From: Entamoeba histolytica HM-1:IMSS
Lineage: Eukaryota; Evosea; Mastigamoebida; Endamoebidae
Assembly: GCF_000208925.1 (NCBI RefSeq)
Contig: NW_001914946.1
Location: 1-56,913, forward strand
Direction: 5' to 3'
Length of the DNA: 56,913 nucleotides
Position numbers and translations under genes: made by a program. Below, piece by piece: positions 42,108 to 53,150 of the stretch (position 1 is its first letter; each line of letters starts with the position of its first letter). The notes beneath the pieces were generated by a model that was not told the DNA's origin, made no database searches, and saw only the letters and a program-made list of their open reading frames with translations.

Positions 42108-42862
42108 ATGGGCAACCTTAATAGCCAAACAGTAGATAATAGTTTTCAACAAAAACAGTTCGAATTAAAAGTAAACCGAGATAATCTTAGTAAACGGGAA
42201 AAAGAATATCAAAATAATATTGAAAAATTAAATAAAGAAGCAAGAAAATATTGTAGAAAAGGAGATAAAGAAAATGCAAAAAGGCAAATAAAATTAAGAA
42301 CACTTTATGAAACTAATTTAAAGGAAATTCGGTGTTATCTTGATCAAACAGAAACTATAGTTTGTTAATGGTATACAATTTTTAGTCATATCCTTTCTTT
42401 TCTTTCAAGTTTCTTTTCTTTTTAATTGGTTTTATGAGACAGCTAGTTCAACCAAAAAGAAACATGAAATGAATTTAGACGAAAATAATCATATAGTTAA
42501 TTCAGTTGGAAGCTTCAAAAAGAAACTATGACGTAGCAAAGTTAATGGATGAAAGTAATAAAGAAATAAAAAAAATATTAAACAAAATACCTAAAAATTT
42601 TATTGAGGAGATTATCAATACTAAGAAAGAAAATAGTGATAAACTAAAGGAGATTGATTCATTGTATGAACAATTAAATGATATAGACAATGAAAATCAA
42701 ATTGAACAAGAACTAAATAAACTTGCTTTAGAGGTTATGAGTGAAAAAGAAGGCGGTATAGAAGCTGTGAAAAATGAGGTTATTGCTGAGTCACTACCAG
42801 AGGTTAATTCTCAAAGTGATATGTTAATATCTAAACAAAATATTGTAATAGAAACCTTTTAA
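42108..42862 (+). CDS. VPS20: ESCRT-III subunit, Vps20/CHMP6-like, two exons
   Basis: Exons 42108-42359 and 42497-42862 give 205 residues, close to CHMP6 (201). The intron (42360-42496, 137 bp) starts GTTTGTTAA and ends ATATAG. Splicing rejoins TETI to LIQLEASKRN in phase 0. The start MGNLNSQ fits N-myristoylation, as in Vps20/CHMP6. The N-terminal half is a basic helical hairpin (KVNRDNLSKREKEYQNNIEK; RKGDKENAKRQIKLR). The C-terminal half is acidic (QIEQELNKLALEV). Vps20 nucleates Snf7 filaments for endosomal budding and cytokinesis. A related ESCRT-III subunit such as Vps24 or Vps2 is possible, but the myristoyl start and length favour Vps20. Confidence 0.78.
42360..42496 (+). other. Intron of the Vps20-like gene
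   Basis: 137 bp, GTTTGTT at the start and ATATAG at the end. Splicing rejoins two helical ESCRT-III segments in phase 0. Confidence 0.85.
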
Positions 42863-42976
42863 TACTTCTCTCTTATTGATGTTTTTTCTTTTCACAAATT
42901 TATAAAAAACATATTATAAAAAAAGATAAAAAATAAAAATCAATTCTATTCAAACATGTTGAAGAATCTCTCCGTT

Positions 42977-43474
42977 TTATCCTTCAATTGATTTTCTTAC
43001 ACATCTTCTAACTTTTTTCTTAAACTCTTCTCTGTTATTTCTCCATTCCACAGCAGCATCAACATTTGCTGGACTTTCATCATTAGGAGCAGAAAGCATA
43101 GAAATTACACTTATTAAAATTGATTCTACTGAATGTATTGGATTCCATCTTTCAGCAGCACTCTCATACCCAAATTCATCTTCTCCTGGTGGATGAAGGA
43201 TAGAAATACAAACATCACCTGTTTTGTATACGTTCGGATGCCAAATTTCTGAAATAAATTTCATTTTTGGTGGGTTGTTAGGATAATCTTTTGGGAAAGT
43301 TAATGTAGCTTGAAACATTCCTCCTTCATAGTACGTATCTGGAGGACCAACAATCATTACTTGCCATACATAAATGTCTGAATCGTTGACTAGTCCAACT
43401 GAAAATCCATCCACTGGATTTTTAGTAAGTTCTTGTAATTGTTTAGCTAAAATAAGGGCTGACTTGTTTGCCAT
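42977..43474 (-). CDS. UBC7: Ubiquitin-conjugating enzyme E2, Ubc7/UBE2G type
   Basis: The 165-residue protein is a full E2 fold. The HPN triad is at 79-81 and the catalytic Cys is Cys89 in VCISIL. It is followed by the acidic-loop insertion HPPGEDEFGYESAAERW (94-110), the mark of Ubc7/UBE2G. The C-terminal helix pair is intact (NDESPANVDAAVEWRNNREEF). Family members transfer ubiquitin in ER-associated degradation with a RING E3. No membrane anchor is visible. A GAAC element (AATCTGAACT at 43496-43505, minus) sits 22-31 bp upstream. The gene lies convergent to the ESCRT-III gene with 114 bp between the ends. Confidence 0.95.
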   Translation of the reverse strand: MANKSALILAKQLQELTKNPVDGFSVGLVNDSDIYVWQVMIVGPPDTYYEGGMFQATLTFPKDYPNNPPKMKFISEIWHPNVYKTGDVCISILHPPGEDEFGYESAAERWNPIHSVESILISVISMLSAPNDESPANVDAAVEWRNNREEFKKKVRRCVRKSIEG

Positions 43475-43495
43475 TAAGCAGAATAAATTGATTTT

Positions 43496-43505
43496 AGTTC
43501 AGATT
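43496..43505 (-). promoter_or_regulatory. GAAC promoter element of the Ubc7-like gene
   Basis: AATCTGAACT on the minus strand, 22-31 bp before the ATG at 43474. Confidence 0.5.
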
Positions 43506-43599
43506 ACGTTTCCATTAAAAGTTGCCACTTTTCACTTCGTTGCACTTTTTTCTCCCGAAAAATTTTGGATTTTTTTTCTTTTTTTTTAAAGATTTTCAT

Positions 43600-46500
43600 C
43601 TTATAATATTTTCTATTAACTTATTCAATATAATTAATTATTTATATTTAGTTTAAATTATAAATAATAATTTTTCTATTTATTAATAAAACCTTTGCTT
43701 TCAATTAATTATTTTATGACATAATTTATTTTTTTTTTGTTGTATAATTCAATTCTAATTCTCTTAATTTTTATCATCAATTTATGAGTAAACCTTCAAA
43801 TAATTCTTAAGACTTGTTTGACTTATTATAATTATCTTTAAATTTAATTGATTTGCACCTTATTCATTCTCATTTCATTAGTATAATGAATATATTTGTT
43901 TTAGAGAAGAAATGACTATGTAAAAACACCAATAAACAGTTATAATAATTACAACAAAAAACATTTGAATAATTATCAAAATGGAAGAATGACATTTTTG
44001 AAAGAATAATTGATTTGATATTTAACAATGAAACAAAGATATTTAAGAATATTGATTATTAAAATTGTATATTCTCAATAAAATTGTTAAGAAAGTCAAT
44101 AAATAGAAGAGACAATTAAATGATAAATATAATGGAAACACATGACAGTAACTGATGATAGTAAAAGAATAATGTACTAAAATAGAGAAAGAAGGTTAAT
44201 ATTTATAAATGAAAATAAATGGATAGATATAAATAATAAACAATCAATGAGAGATAAATGAAATAAGATAAATACAAAAATAAGCATATAGAAAAGAGAG
44301 AAGATATGGAATGGAGTTAATAAAAGAAGCAAAAAGAATAATGAAAGGTATATTGAAGTAAAAATGATAACGATGTACAAAAGAAAAAGAAGAAGTAAAA
44401 GATATGATGTAGTACAGAAAAAAATGAATAAAAATCGAAAATAAGAAAATGAAATACAGAATAAAGGAAATAAATAACAAATAATAAGAATAAAGAAGAA
44501 TAGACTAATGGAAATAAATTACAATAACAAAAGAAAGACATTACTAACATTTCTATCAATAATAATTAAATTAAATGAGGAATTCTTTTCAATAAACAAA
44601 CAACAATAATGAAGAAAGAGTGAAAATAAAAAATATAGAAATAAAATAGAAGAGATACAATTTATAATATAATATAATATCAAAAACCAAGAATGATAAA
44701 TAATTAAAATAAAAAAATGAATAATATGTTTATTTCATTATATCAAATTGAAATATAATTATGAATTACTAACAATCAAACAACTAATAGAATAAAATAC
44801 AATAAATTGAAGAAAAGAACGTTTGTTGATAAAATAATATTTAAAATAACAACAAATATCATACATACTATTAATATACAGAATAATGAAAAAGAGACAA
44901 AATGATTGATATATCGAAGAGAAGTAATAATTATTTCAATAATAAGGTAATATCTTGAAGAAATACAAAATATCAATTTACAATATCAACTTCATTGAAT
45001 AACATCAACATTTTGTTCAATTACATTTCATTATAATAATGAATTGTGAATAGAAATATTATGAAATAGTATACAAAAAAGGTACACACTGATATAGACT
45101 ATGTTCAAAATGAAAATACAACAGCAACACATTTGAATGAATTAAATAATACAAAAATTAGAAGAGAAAGTAATGAATATGAAGATAAAACAATAGGAAA
45201 CAATCCAATTGTAATAAGTAATGTATTGAATTATTCTTAAATTAACAATAAGAAATGAAATAAACAGATGAATAATACAAATGAGAGATAATATATAATA
45301 ATTATAATGATGGCAGTTTTGGTGATGTAAATACATAATAAAATACATCAGTTAAATAATCAAATCAATGAGTGAGATACAATGATCATAACAACAGTAA
45401 TTATAATATTATAACTCCTCAAAACAATGAAAATTGAATATAAGAATAAACGTCATTAATTTGAATATTTAAGTGAAAGAAAAGTTGAGAAAATAAATGA
45501 TGATTATAATTTGTCGTTTTTGTGAAAATGACAAAGTACTTTCATTTTTGATTTGAATAAAACAGATATGAATGAACAATGCTAAACAATATAACACTTT
45601 TAATAATTAATAATTTTGTAAAAATACTGATATTTTAAAAAGTAGTGGAAATATATTAAATTATATTCAAACTAATTTAACAAACTGAAAGAATTTATAT
45701 TAAAATAAGTGAAAGTGCATAAAGTGTGCTGATTAAAGTTTTTCATGTAATGATAAATATATAATCAGATAGTTAAAACAACAAATAAAATAATAACAAT
45801 GTTTTTATAGAGGAGAAAAATGAAATTCACAAAGATGAATTGATGATAATTTATATAGAGCATCAGAAATGGAAAATTTTGTGTTAATATTTTAATATTT
45901 ATTTGATATCATTCATAAATTCTTATTTTATGTAAAACTAAAATAAGGTACATCCAAAGATTAAAAATAAAGTAAAATAATTTCTTATCTTTTTCTTTTT
46001 TTCGTGTTTTTGTTATTTACTCTCTTATTCATTATTTCATTTTTATTCTTATTATTCATAATCTTTGTTTGTAAAGTAATTCTTCCATTTTATGTTACTC
46101 ATTATTTCATTCTTGTTTTGTTTAATTATCATTTTTATTATGTTATGTGTATTATTCTATATTCATTTCCAACTTCTTATTCTAGAAATTAGTTTAATTC
46201 CATTAACTATTGAATAATATAACATTTTCTTTTAATACTCAATTCATTTTTATTTGTTATTTTATTTGTTTTGTCTTTTATTATTGATTATTATTTTGTT
46301 GGTTGATGCTTACGTTTTATGTTGATTTTATAATTTTTAATGTTATGAGTATATAAATAAAGAAAAGAATGAAACAGATTATAAAAGAGAATGGATTTGA
46401 GTATCAGACTGTAGTTGTGTAACAGAGTAGAAGATAATACAAAAGTTTTTATTGTAAACAAGTGCTTTGTGATCATTCATTGACATTAACCATGATCTTT

Positions 46501-47514
46501 TGTTACTTGGTTGTGCAAGAGTTATGAAAGATGAACTAATCTCTTATATATCCTGTTTATTTAGGCAACGAAAAAAGCAAATAATTGAAAAAGAAGAGAA
46601 TGAATGATATAAAAGAATAAAAAGAAAGTAAGAAGTAGAATATGATGAAGAAAGAATAAAAGTAGAAAGGAGAGAATATAAAAAGAAAGAAGATAAAGTG
46701 TAATAAAACAAAAGAGATGATAAAAGAAGAAAAGAATGAAAAAAATAAAGGATTCAAATTTTATTGAAACAAATAAAAAAAGCGCAAAATTTAATGATGC
46801 AAAATTTAATGATGCAAAATATTTAGCAACATTTTTATGGATGCAAAATATTTTGAAATAAAAATAATTCATCATTTGATATTATTATATTTGATAATAA
46901 ATTATATTATATATATTAAATATAATATATTTCTTTATTATTTATCTTTCTTTTCTTTTTATTATTTCATATATTAAATTATTATTCATTCATTTATTAT
47001 TTATATTTCATTTATTAAATAAAATGAAAATGAAATTGTAAAATATCAATCAATTAAATATTCATGAATAATAATTTATTAATATTTAATAATTGAAATA
47101 ATAAATAATAAAGTAACAATAATGATATATTCAATATATTCTTTATTTGATTTGTTCAATATTAGATTATTCTATTTCATTATCATTTCATTATCTTCAT
47201 TATTTTATTTCATTATTTCATATTCATTTATTATTTTTTAAAATCAAATAAACAATAATATTGATATTCATTCATCATATTAATTTAATATAATAAATAT
47301 ACACAACATTTCAGAATAAAGAATGAATAATTAACATTTAAAATATTGATTATATTTAATATTTTGATCAACATAAAATCAATAAAACATATATTTTGAT
47401 AATACACAAATGAAATAATAAAGAAATATACAATACTAAAGAATTAATAAAAAAGAAATAAAAAGAATGAATAAATGAATATAAAATTGATAAATAATAG
47501 AAGAAACAAATAGA
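43600..47514. other. Gene desert with purine-rich decayed tracts
   Basis: About 3.9 kb with no convincing gene. Purine-rich stretches (around 44250-44560, 46561-46760 and 47430-47640) look like decayed Lys/Glu-rich coding sequence full of stops, similar in style to 55300-56150. A 15-bp tandem repeat is present at 46783-46825. Confidence 0.5.
46783..46825. repeat. 15-bp tandem repeat
   Basis: About 2.5-3 units of GATGCAAAATTTAAT in a row, with small changes in the outer units. A related GATGCAAAATA recurs at about 46842. Motifs of this kind also occur in copies of the dispersed repeat (for example GATGCAAAATAATTTGCATC at about 56409-56428). Confidence 0.7.
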
Positions 47515-48513
47515 AACAACAACGAAAAACAAATAATATAAAAAGAATATAAATATATAAAAGAATAAAAATAAAGTAGAAGAAGAATATAAAAATAATA
47601 AATCACAAAGAGATGATAAAATAAGAAAAGAAGAAATAAAAAGTGTATTTTTATTTTAAAAATTAGAAATATGAAATAAAAGTGTCTAATATAATGGTGT
47701 AAAATGATTAACAATATTTTATTAATGAAAAATATTTTATTCGTTTTATGTTATTATTTATATGTATAACTTCATTATGATGTTTATTATATATTCAATC
47801 ATAAGTGTTATGTTATTATTATAACATATAATAAGTGATAAAATATAAATGAAAATGATATGAATATATAACATAGATTGAATATAGAAAAACAAAAGAA
47901 TAACAAGAATAAATGATAAATAAATATAGAAATGATAATCAATGATATAATAATAAAATCAAAATATAAAAGATAAATTAATATTAATATAAATCAAAAC
48001 AGAATAAATATAAAATGAAAATAGATATAAATGATAATAATATAAAAGATGAATAAGATGAATATTCAAATAAACAAATACATATAAATAGAAAAGAATA
48101 TAAATAAGAAAATCTAAATAATATAAACATAAAAAACATAAAATAAGAATAATATAATAATATAATAATATAATAATATATAGATAAACAGATGATATAA
48201 ATAATATAAACAGAGAAATAAATATATAAAAATACTATAGATAAATAACATATAAATAAAAGAATAAAAATAATAAAAATAAATATGAATAATCAAATCA
48301 TCTATTTCATTAATATTTCATACAAAATGAATACAAATGATCATAAAATATAAACATAAATATATACAGATTGTGTATTTATCATATTTTTTTATTTTTA
48401 TTTAGGAGCAAAATATAATAAATGGAAAATTCTAATTATGCAAATTTTTTTGCTTCTTTTTTCTTTTTTGTAAATTATTTAGATGCATTTTTTCTTTGCT
48501 AATTTTCGTGCCC
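47515..48513 (-). repeat. Dispersed repeat, copy B (ERE-like)
   Basis: The reverse complement starts at the same GGGCACGAAAATTAGC edge as copies A and C. It runs about 1.0 kb through the TTTCTCTGTTTATATTATTTA block (near 48198-48220) to the AGACACTTTTATTTCAT block (near 47675-47690). A (TAATAATA)-type microsatellite expansion lies at about 48149-48180, longer than in copy A. Confidence 0.75.
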
Positions 48514-50064
48514 TTTCTTAATTAGTATATTTACATCTTTACTAAAACTATCGTTCTCTCTATTTCTTCTTTTCTCTTTGCTTTCTTCGATGAATCTTTT
48601 TCAATGTTTTATTCACAATTTTAGTATATTTTAAATATAAAAAGTTATGAATCAAATTATGATATAAAATATAGCATTATTAAATAAAATGATAATTATG
48701 AAGCAATAAGAATAACATAATAATAATGTTAATTAATTTATGATATTTTTTAAGTTATGACAAGGTAATTTTCAATGGTTTTGTTTGTATGAATTTCTTA
48801 TTTTTGTTTACACTTTCATTTTATGAATTGAATATTCTGTTCATATCATTCTTAATTTGACTTATATTATGGTGAAAATTTGATAAGAAACAAAAGAAGA
48901 TATTAATAAATGAGATCAAAATAAATTAATTACTATTTGAATCTATTTGAATGTTAATGTTTTATTAATAATAAATCAAATGAATGTGTTGTATTATTGT
49001 AGAATCGATATTTAATAATATTCATCTTATTTTTAATAACAATATTTTAACTTCTTTTATAATGTCAGTTTCATTTTTATTTTTTTTTAATTAATCTAAT
49101 ACTTTCTGTATTTATTATTCCATTGGTTCAATTTATTATTCCATTTATTTTGACATTTCTTATTTCTCCATTTTTTTTATTCTATTCTTTATTTCTTTAT
49201 AATCATTTCTTTTCCTCAGTTGTATCTTCATTTGTATTTAACATCTTATTTATTTTTCATTTCATTTATTATTCTATTTCTTTGTTTTATTTTGTTTATT
49301 CTATATATCCTTCTGATTTAATTTATTGATTTATTTCTTTTATTCGTTTCTTTCTTTTGACTTTTTATTTTTCTTTTGTCTTTCTTTTAACTTTATTTGT
49401 TTCTTGAACTTTCTTATTTTTCTTTTTATTTTGATTTAACTTCCTTCTTGTTCTATATCATCTTTTCTTTACTTATTTTTTTATTCTTCCTTCATATTCT
49501 CTTTTCTTTTTTACTTATTATTTTCTTATTTTACTTTCATTCTTTGATATTATTCTATATTTGTTTTTGGCATTGTCTTTGTTCTTATCTTATTTTCTTG
49601 ATTCATTTCATTTCTTCTTCTCTTTTATTCTTCCCTCTCTTTCTTTGTATTTCTTTTACCATTATTATTATGCACTTTATTATCATTTCATCATCCTCTT
49701 GTATTTTCTTGATTATTTATATACTGTTTTTTTTTCTTTTCAAGAGTCAAGAGCATTACTAAATAATACTATTAAATATTATTTGATATATTCCTTGGAT
49801 TGAAAAAGAGTCTTCCAACACATGAAATATGAAATATACCAGCAATAAACAGTGAATAGTTTTTTTGTAAATATAATTTTTTTTTTCTTTCAGAACTTCA
49901 AAATGAAAAATTTGTATTAACTTTTCAATCTAGTGATTCAATACATCTCTACAAAGTGAAGATCATATTACCCTTTACTAAAACGAAATAACAAATGAAA
50001 TAAACAAATCAAAAATAAAATGAAAAACAAAGCCAATCTCAATTGAAATTAAGTTCAAGACAAA
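48514..50064. other. AT-rich stretch with a pyrimidine-rich tract
   Basis: About 1.5 kb before the CDK gene. From 49130 to 49740 the plus strand is pyrimidine-rich; its complement reads as decayed Lys/Glu-rich sequence with many stops. No gene is supported. Confidence 0.45.
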
Positions 50065-50946
50065 ATGAAAGGAAACGTTGTTGATAATAAATATAAATTG
50101 ATAGATAAAATTGGAGAAGGAACATATGGACTTGTTTATAAAGCAACTATCTATAACCCAAAGAACAAAAAATCTGAAGAAGAGAATAATTTTGTTGCAG
50201 TGAAAGAAATGAAGTTAGGGGAGTGTGGAATGTGTTCTGCTACAATAAGAGAAATTGCACTTTTAAAAATGATTAATCACCCGAATATTATAGGAATATT
50301 AGACATAATTATAACAAACAAAGTATACGTTGTAATGGATTATTGTACTTCTGATCTCCGAAAAGAACTACAAGCACATGCATTTACTCATCATCAAGCA
50401 ACTGATATTGCTTTTCAAATACTTCAAGCAGTTAAATTTCTTCATTTAAATCACATTATTCACCGAGACATAAAACCACATAACATTTTGATAAACAAAA
50501 ATGGGTTAATTAAACTTTGTGACTTTGGATTGGCAAAATGGAACTCAATTCCTAATAGAAGTCAGTGTAATGAAGTGATAACATTATGGTACCGACCTCC
50601 AGAATTATTGTATGGTGCTGTAGAATACTCAGAAGAGATAGACCAATGGTCACTTGGGTGTGTTTTTGTTGAACTATTTTCTCATACAGTATTGTTTCAT
50701 GGAAATGATGCAACAGAAATTTTACAACAAATTAACAGTATTTTTCCTGACCAATTACAACAATTTATTCATCTTCCATTTTATTCAATGATTAACCCCT
50801 TAAAATTAATGAAATGTTCATTTCCCAATTTACCTGCTGATGAAGAAGATTTATGTTTAAAATTATTAAAAATTAATCCGTTAGAAAGAATTACTTGTGA
50901 AGAGGCATTGAAACTTGATCTTTTTGTGTCATGTATGACTGAATAA
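50065..50946 (+). CDS. CDK-like protein kinase with altered T-loop residue
   Basis: The 293-residue kinase has all active-site motifs: GEGTYG (17-22), Lys47 in VAVKEMK, a PSTAIRE-like helix (CSATIRE, 57-63), HRDIKPHN (133-140), DFG (153-155) and WYRPPE (175-180). The inhibitory-site pair Thr20-Tyr21 is kept. Aligning DFG to PPE without gaps (27 residues, as in CDK2) puts Cys168 at the position of CDK2 Thr160, so the usual CAK phosphorylation site is missing. The cyclin-binding helix is not a standard PSTAIRE, so the cyclin partner is unclear. The C-lobe is slightly short. An A-rich leader precedes the ATG, and no intron was seen. Confidence 0.93.
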   Translation: MKGNVVDNKYKLIDKIGEGTYGLVYKATIYNPKNKKSEEENNFVAVKEMKLGECGMCSATIREIALLKMINHPNIIGILDIIITNKVYVVMDYCTSDLRKELQAHAFTHHQATDIAFQILQAVKFLHLNHIIHRDIKPHNILINKNGLIKLCDFGLAKWNSIPNRSQCNEVITLWYRPPELLYGAVEYSEEIDQWSLGCVFVELFSHTVLFHGNDATEILQQINSIFPDQLQQFIHLPFYSMINPLKLMKCSFPNLPADEEDLCLKLLKINPLERITCEEALKLDLFVSCMTE

Positions 50947-51043
50947 TCAATTATAACTAATGGTAATTTTATAATAATTATAATTCTAAATTACTTCTTT
51001 TTCTATTAAGATGAGTAAGAGACAATAAAAAAAATTACTTTAT

Positions 51044-51655
51044 TCAATAAAAACAAACTAATTTCTTTGATGATTTATCGTGAGAGTGTTTAAGTGCATT
51101 CTTCTCCATAATAGAGAATATATCATTTTGTATTTCAAATAACAAATTATCAAACCCATATCCAGTTCTACTTGAAACAAAAAGACACTTTAACTGAAGA
51201 TTCTGTGCCATTTTATAAATTTCAGACTCTTCTATCTCTATGTCTCCATCATTTTTAGTTGCAACTAACATTGATGAAGATGGAATAGAACCTATTTTTT
51301 CAGCTTCATCAACTAAATTAGGAATTAGGCATAATGATTCTATGTCTTCCATCGAAACAACAAATAAAATACAATCAACTCCTTGATAATATTTTGTACG
51401 TTCTTTTTCTTTTAAATTTATTAATTCATAAAGGTCTAAACAAATAAGATTTCCTGCAACTCTGATAACTCTTTTAATCTAAACAAAATTAATTCCTTAT
51501 GCCATTAAAGAAATAAATAAAAAAGAAAAACAAACAAGAGGTTCATTGGTTGGTTGTTCTTTAAATACATTTAATGCAATACGATTAATCAAACAACTCT
51601 TTCCTGATTTCTCTGGACCAACAACACAAATCTTATAGGTTAGTTCTTCGCTCAT
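51044..51655 (-). CDS. Divergent Ras-like small GTPase, two exons
   Basis: Exons 51655-51536 and 51478-51044 give 184 residues. The intron (51479-51535, 57 bp) starts GTTTGTT and ends GTTTAG and joins in phase 0. The P-loop is GPEKSGKS (13-20), the base-binding motif is TKND (114-117) and the late SSRTGYG (142-148) fits the G5 region. The G3 DxxG motif is not recognisable; the equivalent stretch reads CLDLYELINL (53-62), so catalysis and switch II may be altered. The tail is Lys-rich and ends KKLVCFY without a CaaX box. I cannot place it in a named subfamily. Confidence 0.82.
51479..51535 (-). other. Intron of the small GTPase gene
   Basis: 57 bp, GTTTGTT start and GTTTAG end; without splicing the frame stops within the intron. 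Confidence 0.88.
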
Positions 51656-52132
51656 TTGAGTAAAGTATTCACTAATATTATTAGTATTGAGTTTCTGATG
51701 GAAACTAAGTTAAAAGAAAACAAAAAGAAACTTTCTTGAAGAAGTTTTTTTTTCCTTATTCACTTCTTTTTGTTTCCATAATTCTAAAATCCATTTTCAT
51801 ATTGAACCAAATAAAAAAGTATTTCAAATATTTAGGAGTAATTTGTTTTTTATCTAACGAAATACAATTGGTTGTATCTTTATTCATTTATAAGTTTAAT
51901 CTTTAATACCACCATTCTAAATATAATTTAAAGTACTAAAAACACTACTACTTTATCATAACCAAACTTAAAATAAAATAAGTTAATTAATGTTCAATGT
52001 AATATAATAAACAAAGACAGATATTACTATGTTCTTAAAAATAGGTAAAACCTTATTATTTTTGGACTTTTGGATAATCAAATGAAAAATAAATATTCAA
52101 AGTGTAAAAAATTAATTATTCAATAAAGAATT
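51656..52132. other. Intergenic stretch
   Basis: About 480 bp, AT-rich, no gene or repeat seen. Confidence 0.45.
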
Positions 52133-52675
52133 TTAATTGGGTAAAAGAGTTGACGGTTGGGTTTGATGAAGAATCCATGTACCTAATAAAGGAAAACCAA
52201 AAAATTTTACCCCTCTACCAGCAATGACCAATCCTATTTGAGTAATATAAAGGAATAACATTGTTAAAATAGAAATAATAAAAAACCATATTAGTTTGTG
52301 TGCAAAAATTGATGCAATTCCAAGTAATACAGTAAAATATGCAGTAATACCATTTACTATAATAGACTGAATTGCAAATTGACGAGCAACAGTTACTTTA
52401 GGTTTGACTATATAAACAAACAGTCCTCCCATAATTGAACCAGCCGTTGCTAATAAACAAATAAAAACAGGATTAACATCAAACGCTTGGTCAAGTCGTG
52501 ATATTACTCTATTTACTTTTCTTTTTAAATTTTCAATATTAAATATATCACCAATATCATTATTATAATTTGGTTGTTGTATTTCTTGAGGTTGGTTTAA
52601 TATTTCTTCTTTTTGTTCAACTGGTTCGATTTGACCAATAGGTTGTTCAGTAAAAGAATGAGGTTCTTCAGTCAT
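52133..52675 (-). CDS. Hypothetical membrane protein with acidic/Gln-rich N-terminus
   Basis: The 180-residue protein has a Glu/Gln/Pro-rich N-terminus (1-45), an amphipathic stretch (about 46-65), and about four hydrophobic segments: PVFICLLATAGSIMGGLFVY, IIVNGITAYFTVLLGIASIF, LIWFFIISILTMLFLYI and a final weaker one near 150-170 (GLVIAGRGVKFFGFPLLG). No signal peptide is visible. The arrangement of the last three helices loosely resembles small four-helix membrane families (Tic20/DUF4870-like), but I do not claim a match. Confidence 0.7.
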   Translation of the reverse strand: MTEEPHSFTEQPIGQIEPVEQKEEILNQPQEIQQPNYNNDIGDIFNIENLKRKVNRVISRLDQAFDVNPVFICLLATAGSIMGGLFVYIVKPKVTVARQFAIQSIIVNGITAYFTVLLGIASIFAHKLIWFFIISILTMLFLYITQIGLVIAGRGVKFFGFPLLGTWILHQTQPSTLLPN

Positions 52676-52851
52676 ACGTAGATTAATTAATCTTATATTA
52701 GTTCTTTCTTATAAAAAAATGTTTTTGAAAAAAAGTTATTAAAAACACAATTTTTTACTTTTTCTTTTAGTTATTTATTGAAAAATTTTTATTTTTCTAA
52801 ATTATAATATAACAAAAATATTTATTAAAAACATTGAAATAAAACACAACA

Positions 52852-53046
52852 TTAATCAAATCTTATTAATGGTGTTTCTTCCATTCTAATACAAGGTGTT
52901 TCTTCCATAGGAACTAATGATGAAATAATTCCATTTGTGTATTCATTATATACTGACTGATAATTAATTTCTTCTTCATCCCCCAAGAGAATAGGATTAC
53001 TAGATCTAGTAAATGAAGGTGTTTCAATAGAACATTGATTATTCAT
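52852..53046 (-). CDS. Small Glu/Ser-rich protein with a duplicated MEETPxIR motif
   Basis: The 64-residue product contains MEETPCIR directly followed by MEETPLIR near its C-terminus, after ETPSFTRSSNPILL near the N-terminus. TP and SN sites suggest a regulated protein, but no family is recognised. The ATG at 53046 has an A/T-rich leader. It lies between the membrane-protein and uridine phosphorylase genes, all on the minus strand with spacers of 104-176 bp. Confidence 0.5.
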   Translation of the reverse strand: MNNQCSIETPSFTRSSNPILLGDEEEINYQSVYNEYTNGIISSLVPMEETPCIRMEETPLIRFD

Positions 53047-53150
53047 AAGATAAATAGAATTTTAAGTTTTATCTTTTTTTTTGATATTTGAAAATTCTCT
53101 AATTTTATTATAACAAAAAAAAAACTAATAAAAAACTTAATAAATTATTG

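Noticed and set aside
44177..49803. Many hydrophobic frames on both strands in the gene desert
   Set aside because: All are composed of Phe/Tyr/Leu/Ile/Ser, the complement of purine-rich DNA, and none has a domain.
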